Shown here: positions 8,505 through 17,508 of the stretch, in pieces
How positions within the stretch are numbered: the stretch's first letter is position 1
How the letters are laid out: each line of letters starts with the position of its first letter
Assembly (NCBI RefSeq): GCF_963678845.1
Contig: NZ_OY787466.1
Span: forward strand, 868,001 to 932,000
Source of the DNA: an uncultured Bacteroides sp.
GTDB lineage: Bacteria > Bacteroidota > Bacteroidia > Bacteroidales > Bacteroidaceae
DNA length: 64,000 nt
Reading direction: 5' to 3'
Translations under genes and position numbers: made by a program
The notes under the pieces: model-generated
Told to the model about the DNA's origin: nothing
The model's database searches: none
The model's input: the letters and a program-made list of their open reading frames with translations, nothing else

Positions 8505-8803
8505 TTTTCATTTCGAGCTGACATTCAAGTTGCCAGCTATGGAAAATGTTGTTTTTATTTATAGCTATTAAAGTTTTATAAGATTGTATGACTTTGATGA
8601 TAAGAAATTGTTATCTAGACCTGTTTTATGGTATCCAGTAATTTTAATTTAAATATTATTTGTTAAATTAGTTAATAACGTCAATCAGTATATAAATTCA
8701 GATGTGACTAAAACTTTTTTTTTGTTAAAGTGTTTAATTTATATGAATAGAATTTTTAATGAATTATTTTGTTAAAATGGTGTAAAAAATCAGATATAAT
8801 GGT

Positions 8804-8811
8804 TATCTTTG
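8804..8811 (+). promoter_or_regulatory. -7 element before the polysaccharide export genes
   Basis: TATCTTTG matches the Bacteroides -7 consensus TAnnTTTG and lies 42 bp before the ATG at 8854. A -33 TTTG at the standard 19-21 bp spacing is not evident. Confidence 0.5.
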
Positions 8812-8853
8812 CTCCAAAATGAATGTCCTGAAAAAAACTAGAACATATAGACC

Positions 8854-9654
8854 ATGAATCAAAGAAATTACATTTTTCTTTTATTATTCGCTATAATTGG
8901 ATTTTCTTCATGTTCTTCTTATAAGAATGTACCTTATTTGAAAGATTCAGAAAAATTCACAGCAGAAGATTATGCTAAAAGTGCTGTTTTGTATACTGCG
9001 CGAATTATGCCTAAAGACTTGTTGACAATTACTGTTAGCACAATTACAAATCCGGAAGATGCATATCCATTCAATTTAACAGTTCCTTCTCCAATATCTG
9101 CCGCTAAGAATATTACTACTCAGCCAGCTATGCAGACTTATTTGGTTGATAATAATGGGAATGTAAACTTTCCAGTTCTTGGGTCAATTAAATTGAGCGG
9201 ATTGACCAAAACGGGGGCAGAAGATTTACTAAAAGGAAAACTTAAAGAATATCTCAAAGAAGATCCAATTGTAACGGTTCGTTTGGTCAATTATAAGATT
9301 TCGGTTATAGGCGAAGTTACAAGACCTAACACTTATACTGTAGAAAATGAAAAGATTAACATCTTTGAAGCTCTAGCTTTAGCTGGAGATCTTACTGTAT
9401 ATGGTAAAAGAGAAAACGTTAAAATTATCCGTGAATTGGAAGATGGTCAAAAACAAATTGCAGTACTTAGTCTGAATGACAAGAATATTATTTTTTCTCC
9501 TTATTTTTATTTGCAACAAAACGATGTTGTATATATTCAGCCAAATAAGGCGAAAGCTCAAGGTTCAGATATTGGTTCTATGACAAGTATTTTAATATCT
9601 ACCACTTCGATACTTGTTTCATTGGCTGGTTTGATAGTCACTATCCTTAAATAA
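8854..9654 (+). CDS. Polysaccharide export outer-membrane lipoprotein (Wza/BexD-like)
   Basis: 266 residues. The signal sequence ends in a lipobox (FAIIGFSSCSS). The poly-export domain follows (RIMPKDLLTITVSTITNPEDAYPFN), then YLVDNNGNVNFPVLGSIKLSGLTKTGAEDLLKGKL and an SLBB-type segment (VIGEVTRPNTYTVENEKINIFEALALAGDLTVYGKRENVKIIRE). A C-terminal membrane helix closes it (ISTTSILVSLAGLIVTILK). Such proteins form the outer-membrane channel for capsule or exopolysaccharide. It sits 35 bp before the Wzc-like gene. No glycosyltransferase, flippase or polymerase genes follow, so this is an orphan export pair. Confidence 0.92.
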   Translation: MNQRNYIFLLLFAIIGFSSCSSYKNVPYLKDSEKFTAEDYAKSAVLYTARIMPKDLLTITVSTITNPEDAYPFNLTVPSPISAAKNITTQPAMQTYLVDNNGNVNFPVLGSIKLSGLTKTGAEDLLKGKLKEYLKEDPIVTVRLVNYKISVIGEVTRPNTYTVENEKINIFEALALAGDLTVYGKRENVKIIRELEDGQKQIAVLSLNDKNIIFSPYFYLQQNDVVYIQPNKAKAQGSDIGSMTSILISTTSILVSLAGLIVTILK

Positions 9655-9689
9655 TATCTAGAAAGTATACATTGCTAAAAATAAATAAT

Positions 9690-12104
9690 ATGTCTGAAGA
9701 ATTTAGTAAAATGGGTGTTGAAGATCAATCTGAAGAATTTAATATTCAGGAAATATTTTTCAAATACCTATCATATTGGAAATGGTTTATAATATCTTTA
9801 ATAGTTTGTTTAGCACTTGCTTTCGTCTATTTAAGATATACAACTCCAGTTTATAATGTTTCTGCAGCTGTAATCATCAAAGATGATAAAAAAGGTGGAA
9901 ATGGAACGAGTGAGCTATCTGTCTTTGAAGGAATGGGATTATTGGGTGGCTCAAATAATATTGATAATGAAATCGAAGTTCTGAAATCAAAGTCGACAAT
10001 AAAATCTGTAGTGAATGCTTTGGGATTGCATACATCTTATAGAGTAAAAGGATCTATTACTTCTACTGAACTTTATGCTAATAGCCCGATAGAAGTTAAA
10101 ATGGATCCTTTGGTGCTAGACTCTTTGTCGGGAGGTATTATGCTTAATTTAACGATGAATCCTAACAGAAGTCTTAATGTTGAAGGTCTTGTAAAAGGTG
10201 AGGAAGTTAAAACGACTTTATATTCTCTTCCTGCATTGTTAAGAACCTCTGTTGGTGATTTAACCGTATCTTATAATCCAAATTCTTCATCTTTTGTTAA
10301 TAAAGTAATTGAAGTGTCTATAAACAGACCAATTAGTGTTGCTAAAGCTTATTTAGGAAGACTCTCTGTTGCTGCTACTTCTAAAACAACATCTGTTGTT
10401 GATCTTTCGTTATCTGAAACCAATCGTAAACGTGGTGAGGACTTTCTGGCAAAATTAGTTGAGGTATACAACCGTGATGCTATGGAAGATAAAAATAAAG
10501 TTGCGTTGAACACAAAACTATTTATTGATGATCGTATAGCTATTATAGATAAAGAACTGGGGTCCGCAGAGAAAACTGTGGAAGATTATAAGCGTGGTCA
10601 AAAAATGACTGATTTAAAAACTGATGCTGAGTTGTCTTTGCAAACTAGCAGTGAATATGGGAAAAAATTAGTTGAGGCAGAAACACAACTTAATTTGGTA
10701 GATTATTTACAGAAGCATGTAAGTAATAAAGCTAATAGATATTCTCTGGTTCCAAGTAATGTAGGTCTTGAAGATCCAACTTTGGTTGCAACAATCAATG
10801 AATATAATAAAGCACTATTGGAGCGTGATAGGTTATTGCGCACGGCTTCAGAGAATAATCCAACAGTGTTAGGGTTGAATGGAAAACTGGATGCTTTAAG
10901 AGTAGGTGTAACGGCTGCAATCGCAAGTGTGCAGCATGGTTTAGTTATTGCAAAAAAGGATATCAATCGTCAAACGAGATTATTTAATAGTCAAATAGAG
11001 AATGCTCCTACTCAGGAACGCGTATATACAGAACTTTCTCGTCAACAATTAATTAAGGCTAATTTATTTGAAATGTTGCTTCAAAAGCGCGAAGAAAATA
11101 ATCTTTCTTTGGCTGCTACAGCTAATAGTGCTAAGATAATTGATGAACCTTTAGCTTCAGATGCTCCGGTGTCTCCAAAGCGTTCCATTATTTACTTAGT
11201 TGCATTTATTCTTGGATTAGTTATTCCTGTAGCGATTATATATATTATTGAATTGTTTCAATATAAGATTCGTTCACGAGCTGATGTTGATAAAGTTAAC
11301 AAATTGCCATTTTTGGCCGAGATTCCTAATCATGAAGGAGAGGGTAATATTGCAGTTAGAGAGAATGATAATGCCTCTATTGCAGAAGCTTTTCGTTTGT
11401 TACGTACCAACTTATTGTTTATATTAGGTGCTGATAAGAAAGTAATTTTATTTACATCGACTCAGGGAGGAGAAGGTAAGAGCTTTGTTAGTTTGAATGC
11501 GGCTATTAGTTTGGCTCTTTTAAATAAAAAAGTAGTGGTAGTAGGTTTGGATATTCGTAAACCTCGTATGGCTGAATATCTTAACTTAAATGCTAAAAAT
11601 GGTATAACAAGTTATTTATCAGGTTTTGAAGATAACTTGGATAATTTGATTGTTCCTTCAGGAATCCATCCTAATTTGTATGCATTACCTGCGGGTCCAC
11701 TTCCACCAAACCCTTCTGAACAACTGGTTAAAGAGTCCTTGGACAAAGCTTTTGAATATTTACGTAGTGAATATGATTATATCATTGTTGATTCTGCCCC
11801 TATTGGAGTAGTAACAGATACTTTGATTATTAATCGTGTGGTTGACGCAACAGCATATGTTTGCCGTGTTAATTATTCAAATAAGGTAAATCTTAAGGTT
11901 GCAAATGAGATTATGGAGCAGAAAAAGCTAACCAATATGTCACTTGTGGTTAATGGAGTTGATAATAGTCGAAGAGGCTACGGCTATGGTTATGGCTACG
12001 GCTATGGTTATGGATACGTTTATGGCTATGGAGAAGACAATGAAAAGAAACAAAAGAAATCACGTAAGAAAAGAAAACATGATAGCGAAGATACAAATTC
12101 GTAA
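9690..12104 (+). CDS. Wzc-like polysaccharide co-polymerase and tyrosine kinase
   Basis: The ATG at 9690 gives 804 residues; an upstream in-frame TTG at 9672 is less likely. Order: N-terminal membrane helix (KWFIISLIVCLALAFVYL), Wzz domain, long coiled coil in the periplasm, GNVR-like segment, second membrane helix (SIIYLVAFILGLVIPVAIIYII), then a cytoplasmic BY-kinase domain. Kinase motifs are TQGGEGKSF (Walker A, near residue 594), VVGLDIRKPRM (Walker A') and YDYIIVDSAPIG (Walker B). The C-terminal tail has nine Tyr alternating mainly with Gly, then a basic KKQKKSRKKRKH stretch. BY-kinases autophosphorylate a Tyr-rich tail to control export length, which fits. It works with the lipoprotein encoded just upstream. 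Confidence 0.93.
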   Translation: MSEEFSKMGVEDQSEEFNIQEIFFKYLSYWKWFIISLIVCLALAFVYLRYTTPVYNVSAAVIIKDDKKGGNGTSELSVFEGMGLLGGSNNIDNEIEVLKSKSTIKSVVNALGLHTSYRVKGSITSTELYANSPIEVKMDPLVLDSLSGGIMLNLTMNPNRSLNVEGLVKGEEVKTTLYSLPALLRTSVGDLTVSYNPNSSSFVNKVIEVSINRPISVAKAYLGRLSVAATSKTTSVVDLSLSETNRKRGEDFLAKLVEVYNRDAMEDKNKVALNTKLFIDDRIAIIDKELGSAEKTVEDYKRGQKMTDLKTDAELSLQTSSEYGKKLVEAETQLNLVDYLQKHVSNKANRYSLVPSNVGLEDPTLVATINEYNKALLERDRLLRTASENNPTVLGLNGKLDALRVGVTAAIASVQHGLVIAKKDINRQTRLFNSQIENAPTQERVYTELSRQQLIKANLFEMLLQKREENNLSLAATANSAKIIDEPLASDAPVSPKRSIIYLVAFILGLVIPVAIIYIIELFQYKIRSRADVDKVNKLPFLAEIPNHEGEGNIAVRENDNASIAEAFRLLRTNLLFILGADKKVILFTSTQGGEGKSFVSLNAAISLALLNKKVVVVGLDIRKPRMAEYLNLNAKNGITSYLSGFEDNLDNLIVPSGIHPNLYALPAGPLPPNPSEQLVKESLDKAFEYLRSEYDYIIVDSAPIGVVTDTLIINRVVDATAYVCRVNYSNKVNLKVANEIMEQKKLTNMSLVVNGVDNSRRGYGYGYGYGYGYGYVYGYGEDNEKKQKKSRKKRKHDSEDTNS
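11976..12029 (+). repeat. Tandem 18-bp repeats coding the Gly-Tyr tail
   Basis: Two identical 18-bp units (11976-11993, 11994-12011) and a third diverged unit (12012-12029) encode six residues each in the Wzc-like tail (GYGYGY type). The repeat length keeps the reading frame, so unit gain or loss would change the number of phosphorylatable tyrosines without frameshift. Confidence 0.85.
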
Positions 12105-12155
12105 TTAAATAGTAATAACAAGAATAGGTTAATTAAGCTATATTCTTTAAATATA

Positions 12156-12196
12156 AAAAGCAGGTACATTTGAATCATACTAATGTACCTGCTTTT
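12156..12196. terminator. Bidirectional terminator between the Wzc-like gene and serine ammonia-lyase
   Basis: A 15-bp perfect stem (AAAAGCAGGTACATT at 12156-12170 with its complement at 12182-12196) and an 11-nt loop, with A-rich and T-rich flanks on both sides. It lies between two convergent genes and can serve both. Confidence 0.85.
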
Positions 12197-12210
12197 CTAT
12201 TATAAACTGA

Positions 12211-13419
12211 TTACATCTGCTTATAATCTTTTGCTAGTCCGCCTTCACCTGTTTCCTTGTATAAAGAAGGTAAGTCGTGTCCTGTTTGTTTCATAACCTG
12301 TACCACTTTGTCGAAAGATACGCGATGAATGCCATCCGTGAAGGATGAAAATAGGTTTGCATCCAGAGCGCGGGCTGCTGCGTAAGCGTTACGTTCGATG
12401 CAAGGGATCTGAACCAGCCCACATACGGGATCGCAAGTCATGCCTAGGTGATGTTCCAATCCCATTTCAGCTGCATATTCTATTTGTGCCGGACTTCCAC
12501 CAAATAGCTGGTTGGCAGCTGCCGAAGCCATGGCACAAGCCACACCAACTTCACCCTGACAGCCAACTTCTGCCCCGGATATGGAAGCGTTTGTTTTCAC
12601 TACATTTCCGAAAAGTCCGGCTGTGGCCAAAGCTCGCAAGATTCTTGCGTCACTGAATTCACGGCTTTCCTGCAAATGATAGAGAACCGCCGGAACTACT
12701 CCACATGATCCGCAAGTAGGAGCAGTGACAATCTGTCCTCCCGAAGCATTCTCCTCGCTTACTGCTAGTGCATAAGCAAAGACTAAGCCGCGAGAACGAA
12801 GAGATTGTTTGTATCCGCTGGCACGAATAAAGTATGTTGCAGCTTTTCTGCGAAGGTTTAAAGGACCAGGTAAAACTCCTTCTTGCTCCAGCCCTCGCTT
12901 AATAGATGCTTTCATTGTGGCCCATACCTCAGACAGATAATCCCAAATGTCGCTGTCTTCACACTCTTGTACATATTCCCAGTAGCTTTTTCCGCTAACC
13001 TCACACCAATTAAGAATCTCCTGCATACTGTTCATTCCGTAGATTTCTCTGTTATCTCCTCCGATTGGGCCTTCTTCTTCGATTAGAGCTCCTCCGCCTA
13101 CGCTGTAAACAGTCCAGCTTTCTATTTCCTTACCTTCATTATCGATAGCCTCGAAAGTCATTCCATTAGGATGAAATGGTAAAAATATTTTTGGTTGCCA
13201 GATGATATTTACTGAAGCATGAGGCTTCAATACGGAAATAATTGCTACATCAGTAAAGTGACCTTTACCGGTAGCCGCAAGACTTCCGTATAGTGTTACA
13301 TTATAAGAGGTCGCTTCTGGGTGGCGGGTGAGAAAAAGTTCAGCAGCCTTTTTGGGGCCCATTGTGTGACTACTTGAAGGACCGTTCCCAATTCTATATA
13401 GTTCTTTAATTGATTTCAT
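12211..13419 (-). CDS. sdaA: L-serine ammonia-lyase, iron-sulfur type
   Basis: 402 residues with the fused alpha and beta parts of the one-chain enzyme. It deaminates L-serine to pyruvate and ammonia in the cytoplasm. The N-terminus MKSIKELYRIGNGPSSSHTMGPKKA is the family signature for serine binding. Cluster cysteines lie in APTCGSCGVVPA (Cys236, Cys239) and CDPVCGLVQIPC (Cys329, Cys333, Cys340). The segment SGAEVGCQGEVGVACAMAS is also conserved. It is a single-gene unit ending at the bidirectional terminator. It would feed pyruvate to the formate-lyase encoded further along on the same strand. Confidence 0.96.
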   Translation of the reverse strand: MKSIKELYRIGNGPSSSHTMGPKKAAELFLTRHPEATSYNVTLYGSLAATGKGHFTDVAIISVLKPHASVNIIWQPKIFLPFHPNGMTFEAIDNEGKEIESWTVYSVGGGALIEEEGPIGGDNREIYGMNSMQEILNWCEVSGKSYWEYVQECEDSDIWDYLSEVWATMKASIKRGLEQEGVLPGPLNLRRKAATYFIRASGYKQSLRSRGLVFAYALAVSEENASGGQIVTAPTCGSCGVVPAVLYHLQESREFSDARILRALATAGLFGNVVKTNASISGAEVGCQGEVGVACAMASAAANQLFGGSPAQIEYAAEMGLEHHLGMTCDPVCGLVQIPCIERNAYAAARALDANLFSSFTDGIHRVSFDKVVQVMKQTGHDLPSLYKETGEGGLAKDYKQM

Positions 13420-13598
13420 TAATTATTATTATTGTTTTATTTTTATTTATTATTGCTCAATTTTGATTTGAAGTTTGCAGTTGTAAATAATCCTTTTGAT
13501 CTGTTTTATAATCCTGATTTATTGGTACTTATTAGGACTTATTGCAGATAAATGAATATTGTAAATAGATAATACATGTCAGTTGGAAACTAATCTTT

Positions 13599-14633
13599 TT
13601 AATACCATTTCTTCTTTTTGAAAAACCAATAACCTATAAATCCCACAACTACCATGATAATCCATGCGGTAAGATAACCATATTTCCAGTCTAGTTCTGG
13701 CATCATTTTAAAGTTCATGCCCCATACCCCTACAAGAAAAGTTAACGGAATGAAGATTGTGGACACAACTGTAAGTCGTTTCATAATGTCGTTCATTCTT
13801 AAATCGTTGTTGGATATATAAAGATCTACCAAAGAGGAGAGTGTTTCCCTACAGATTTCTATTGTTTGAAGTACAAACTGCAGATGGTCATTAACATCAT
13901 TGAAAAATACCCTGTTGGCTCTGTGAAGTAACTTACTGTCACTGAGAAGTAATCTGCTATACTGGTCTTTTAGTGGTAATACAGCTCGCTTTATACGCAT
14001 ATACTGGTGGCGGCTTGTTTGGATCTTTATTCCAATATCACTGGCGGATGTTATTGTGAGTAGACGTGATTCCATTTCTTCCAGTGATTCTTCTACAGTG
14101 GATATCGTGTTTCGATAGTTTGCCATTACATCATTTAGCAACACGCTTAGCAAGTAATCACTTTCTCTGGTTCTAATTTTTAGTATATTATTCCCGATGG
14201 CAGTTGTTACATCATTGAAAAAAGTATTCTCGGTTTCGAAGAATGAGAGTACAAAGTTCTTTCCCTGAATAATACTAAGTTGCTGTTTATTCAATTGATC
14301 CTCTTTTTCTAATTGAAATAGTTTAAGAATAATAACCAAGTGAGAATCATACTCCTCAATCTTTGTGGGATGATGGGGGTTGAGTATGTCTTGAATAACC
14401 AGAAAGTTGATTCCAAAGTAGTTACCTATTTTACGAATTGTTTCTGTATCCTGAAGTCCGTGTATCTGTAACCAGTTAATGGAATTCTCGTTAATTCCCC
14501 CCTGAATTTCACTGAATTTATTTCCTGAAAATTCTTTTACTTCGGCTTCATTATAGGTACAAAGATGCAAATGAGTGGGAGTACTACTTACCCCGGTATA
14601 GGCTAATTTTTCACTTAATAAATTATTTTTCAT
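13599..14633 (-). CDS. corA: CorA-type magnesium/cobalt transporter
   Basis: 344 residues. A long cytoplasmic domain with many acidic and coiled stretches is followed by two membrane helices at the C-terminus (VVSTIFIPLTFLVGVWGM and GYLTAWIIMVVVGFIGYWFF). Between them is the family signature GMNFKMMPELDWKYGY, with GMN near residues 304-306. CorA pentamers carry Mg2+ (also Co2+ and Ni2+) into the cell. The C-terminal KKKKWY is normal. A Bacteroides-type promoter and a four-unit 22-bp repeat array lie upstream. Confidence 0.95.
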   Translation of the reverse strand: MKNNLLSEKLAYTGVSSTPTHLHLCTYNEAEVKEFSGNKFSEIQGGINENSINWLQIHGLQDTETIRKIGNYFGINFLVIQDILNPHHPTKIEEYDSHLVIILKLFQLEKEDQLNKQQLSIIQGKNFVLSFFETENTFFNDVTTAIGNNILKIRTRESDYLLSVLLNDVMANYRNTISTVEESLEEMESRLLTITSASDIGIKIQTSRHQYMRIKRAVLPLKDQYSRLLLSDSKLLHRANRVFFNDVNDHLQFVLQTIEICRETLSSLVDLYISNNDLRMNDIMKRLTVVSTIFIPLTFLVGVWGMNFKMMPELDWKYGYLTAWIIMVVVGFIGYWFFKKKKWY

Positions 14634-14665
14634 AAGCTTCTTTTTTATCGTACTGTCTGTTTTAA

Positions 14666-14696
14666 CAAAAGTAATGGTTTTGTTCGATAGAACAAT
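14666..14696 (-). promoter_or_regulatory. Promoter of corA
   Basis: Minus strand: TACTTTTG (14673 to 14666) matches the -7 consensus TAnnTTTG. ATTG at 14696-14693 serves as a near-consensus -33 with a 19-bp spacer. Transcription would start about 25 bp before the ATG at 14633. Confidence 0.6.
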
Positions 14697-14746
14697 AATC
14701 TTTCGGCTTTGTTTGTATATTCTTTCCTTATATATTCAAATTGTAT

Positions 14747-14818
14747 TGTACAAAAGAATGTATTCTTCTGCACAGAACAATTAATTCTTTTGTACAGAAG
14801 AAAACAATCTTTTGTACA
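14747..14818. repeat. Phased 22-bp repeat array with TGTACA cores (site 1, four units)
   Basis: TGTACA at 14747, TGCACA at 14769, TGTACA at 14791 and 14813: an exact 22-bp pitch. The bases between cores are themselves AT-rich near-palindromes. The array lies about 50-120 bp upstream of the corA -33 element and downstream of the mutS2 stop. The same arrangement recurs at 26269 and 51886. It looks like a protein-binding array with two helical turns between sites; the factor is unknown. Confidence 0.8.
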
Positions 14819-14957
14819 AGGGAGTTAAAATGTATAGGGTGTGATTGAAAATAATAGGCGGGGAGTGTAAAATAGGTTGTGGAATGGTACTTTTTTAAAA
14901 AAGAAAGGTCTGCCACCTAGAGGGAACAGACCTGAAATATAAAGCATTGTTTTTAGT

Positions 14958-17444
14958 TTATTCCAAATCAACAACTGTAATTCCTGCTCCGCCAAATTGT
15001 ATATGTTCGTCCTGAAAATGAGCAATGCCACTCACTGTTTCCAAATATTGCCTGATTAGCTGACGTAGTATACCGGTTCCCGTACCGTGGAGAATGCGAA
15101 CTCTGTCTACACCAATCTGAATGGCATCGTCTAAGAAATAGGTCACAGCTTGCAAAGCCTCGTCGCCTCTCATGCCGCGAACATCGATGTCTTGCTTGAA
15201 GTGCAGCTTCTTTTCATACATCTCATCCTGAGTTTGCGAGCTTACAAACGTACTTTTCTGTTCCTTCTTGGGCTGCTGACCAGTTGCACGTTCCAGCTTG
15301 TCGAGTTTAATGGATGTTTTGATCATTCCAAAGGCTACTACTGCATTCTTTCCGTTAACCTCAAGCAGTTCACCCACGGATGTCTGCCCTTTAATCTTCA
15401 CCGGACAGCCTGGAGTAAGTGGTTCAACTTTCACTTCTTTGTGGACAACCTTTTCGGGTGAGCTCTTTTTCTCCTTCTTCCTACCTTGCTTCTCACGAAG
15501 TTTCTCCATTTTGCGGGCAATCTTCTCCTCGTGTTCTTTGGAACCTACTTCATCAATTGATTCCTTGAAGTCGCTTAGTTCCTTACGTATCAGCCTTGTC
15601 TGCTCTTTCTCTGCCTGAGCCTCCTTAATTGCACGGATAGTATTTTCAATCTTTGCGTTTGAATCAGACAGTAAGCGCTCTGCATCCTCCTTTGCTTGGC
15701 GGATAATCTCTTTGCGTGAATGGTTCAGATCCTCTATCTCTGCCTGATAACGTGCAATGGTGTCCTCCATTTGCTTCTCACGCTGGCGGATATTCTGACG
15801 TTTATTCTCCCAGTATCGCTTGTCGCGTACAATATCCTGCAGGTATTTATCCGCATTAATGTACTCGCTGCCCACAATCTCAGAAGCATCTGCGATTACT
15901 TCTTCCGGAAGTCCAATCTTTCGTGCAATTTCTACTGCGAAAGAGCTACCCGGATTACCTATCTGAAGTTGGAAAAGCGCCTGCATCAGGTGACGGTCGT
16001 ACAGCATGGCTCCGTTAACCACCCCTTCATGATCTTCAGCGAAATGTTTCAGATTCTGATAGTGCGTAGTAATAACCCCGAAAGTCTCTTTTTCATTGAA
16101 ACGTTTCAGGACGGATTCTGCTATTGCACCGCCAATCTGTGGTTCTGTACCACCACCAAACTCATCGATAAGGATCAGACTTTGAGCATTGCATCCCTTC
16201 ATCATGTTTTTCATGTTCAGCAGATGCGAACTATATGTACTTAAATCGTCCTCAATAGACTGCTCATCACCAATATCAATAAAGATATTGCTGAATATTC
16301 CGGCATGACTCCGCTCGTGGAGCGGGATAGGCATACCACATTGCAGCATATATTGCAGCAAACCAACGGTTTTAAGGCAAACAGATTTACCACCGGCATT
16401 TGGGCCGGATATAATAAGTATACGTTGTTTCTTGTTTAGTTCCAGTTCCAGCGGCACTACCTTCTTACCATGTTTCGCTAAAGATAACTGCAACAACGGA
16501 TGAACCGCATCGGTCCAGTCAATAAGTTGCTTATCTTCCAAAGCAGGCTGGATGGCGTTGATCTGTATTGCAAAATGTGCCTTGGCACGAATAAAATCAA
16601 TCTCGGCCAGAAACTCATAACTTTGAAGAATTTCAGGAACGGAAGGGCGCAGTAAGTTAGAAAATTCAACCAGGATACGGATAATTTCTCTTCGTTCTTC
16701 CCCTTCTAACTCCCTAATCCGATTGTTTGCCTCCACAACTTCGGCAGGTTCAATGAATACTGTTTTTCCGCTGGCGGATTCGTCATGAACAATACCTTTG
16801 ATTTTGCGTTTCAATCCCGGAGCAACAGGAATCACCAATCGTCCGTCGCGCATGGTAGGCGTTACGTCTTTATCCACATATCCTTCGCTTTGAGCATTGC
16901 GAAGAATAGCGTTAAGGCTGCGGGAAATACCACTCATTGTACTGTTTAATTCCCGGCGTATACGGGATAGTTCCGTAGATGCATTATCTTTAATCTTTCC
17001 ATACTTGTTCAGAATCTGATCAATCTTGCCAATAAGTTGTGGAAACACCGCAATGTCTCCGGCAAGACTTTTCAGGTGAGGGTAGGGCACAGTTGAATCT
17101 TCATCATCTTCACGGTCAAGAAACTTCACGATATCGCGAATGGTTTCCAGTGAACGGCGAAGATCGAATACTTCCTGCTCGTCCAGATACGTACCTTCAA
17201 TGCGAATCTTCTTCAGTGAAGGACGCACATCAAAAAAGTATTGGTCTGGAAATCCGTCCTCTTCCTGAATGATGCGAACAAATTCCGTTACCCGGCATAA
17301 TTGTTCCTCAATCCCGGCAAATTGATCGGTGAAACTCATATTGTCCACGCGTTCTTCGCCAAGTGTACTAAGGCATTTTACCTTCAGTAATTCACGAATG
17401 GTGTCGAATCCTATCTTCTGTTCAAAGTTATGGGGATATATCAT
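14958..17444 (-). CDS. mutS2: Endonuclease MutS2
   Basis: 828 residues, standard for the family. An N-terminal MutS-like core and clamp precede the ABC-type ATPase with Walker A ISGPNAGGKSVCLKT (near residues 344-358), signature region IDIGDEQSIEDDLSTYSSH, and Walker B LILIDEFGGGTEP. A long charged coiled coil follows (about 515-640). A C-terminal Smr nuclease domain ends the protein (DVRGMRGDEALQAVTYFLDDAIQIGVDRVRILHGTGTGILR). MutS2 limits recombination between diverged DNA and, in some bacteria, acts on collided ribosomes. It lies 64 bp after the pflA stop on the same strand, with its own -7 element. Confidence 0.96.
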   Translation of the reverse strand: MIYPHNFEQKIGFDTIRELLKVKCLSTLGEERVDNMSFTDQFAGIEEQLCRVTEFVRIIQEEDGFPDQYFFDVRPSLKKIRIEGTYLDEQEVFDLRRSLETIRDIVKFLDREDDEDSTVPYPHLKSLAGDIAVFPQLIGKIDQILNKYGKIKDNASTELSRIRRELNSTMSGISRSLNAILRNAQSEGYVDKDVTPTMRDGRLVIPVAPGLKRKIKGIVHDESASGKTVFIEPAEVVEANNRIRELEGEERREIIRILVEFSNLLRPSVPEILQSYEFLAEIDFIRAKAHFAIQINAIQPALEDKQLIDWTDAVHPLLQLSLAKHGKKVVPLELELNKKQRILIISGPNAGGKSVCLKTVGLLQYMLQCGMPIPLHERSHAGIFSNIFIDIGDEQSIEDDLSTYSSHLLNMKNMMKGCNAQSLILIDEFGGGTEPQIGGAIAESVLKRFNEKETFGVITTHYQNLKHFAEDHEGVVNGAMLYDRHLMQALFQLQIGNPGSSFAVEIARKIGLPEEVIADASEIVGSEYINADKYLQDIVRDKRYWENKRQNIRQREKQMEDTIARYQAEIEDLNHSRKEIIRQAKEDAERLLSDSNAKIENTIRAIKEAQAEKEQTRLIRKELSDFKESIDEVGSKEHEEKIARKMEKLREKQGRKKEKKSSPEKVVHKEVKVEPLTPGCPVKIKGQTSVGELLEVNGKNAVVAFGMIKTSIKLDKLERATGQQPKKEQKSTFVSSQTQDEMYEKKLHFKQDIDVRGMRGDEALQAVTYFLDDAIQIGVDRVRILHGTGTGILRQLIRQYLETVSGIAHFQDEHIQFGGAGITVVDLE

Positions 17445-17470
17445 TTATGTTATCTTGAATAATTAGGCTG

Positions 17471-17478
17471 CAAAAATA
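17471..17478 (-). promoter_or_regulatory. -7 element before mutS2
   Basis: The minus strand reads TATTTTTG, matching TAnnTTTG, 27-34 bp before the mutS2 ATG. The -33 is not clear. Confidence 0.4.
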
Positions 17479-17508
17479 CAACTATATCTTTGTTCAGCCA
17501 AGAAATAT

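Noticed and set aside
11976..12029. Gly-Tyr repeats as an assembly artefact
   Set aside because: The third unit is diverged and the frame continues into a normal basic tail and stop, so the repeat is probably real.
14747..14818. CRISPR-like array
   Set aside because: Only the 6-bp core is constant, units are 22 bp, spacers are themselves palindromic, and no cas genes are present.
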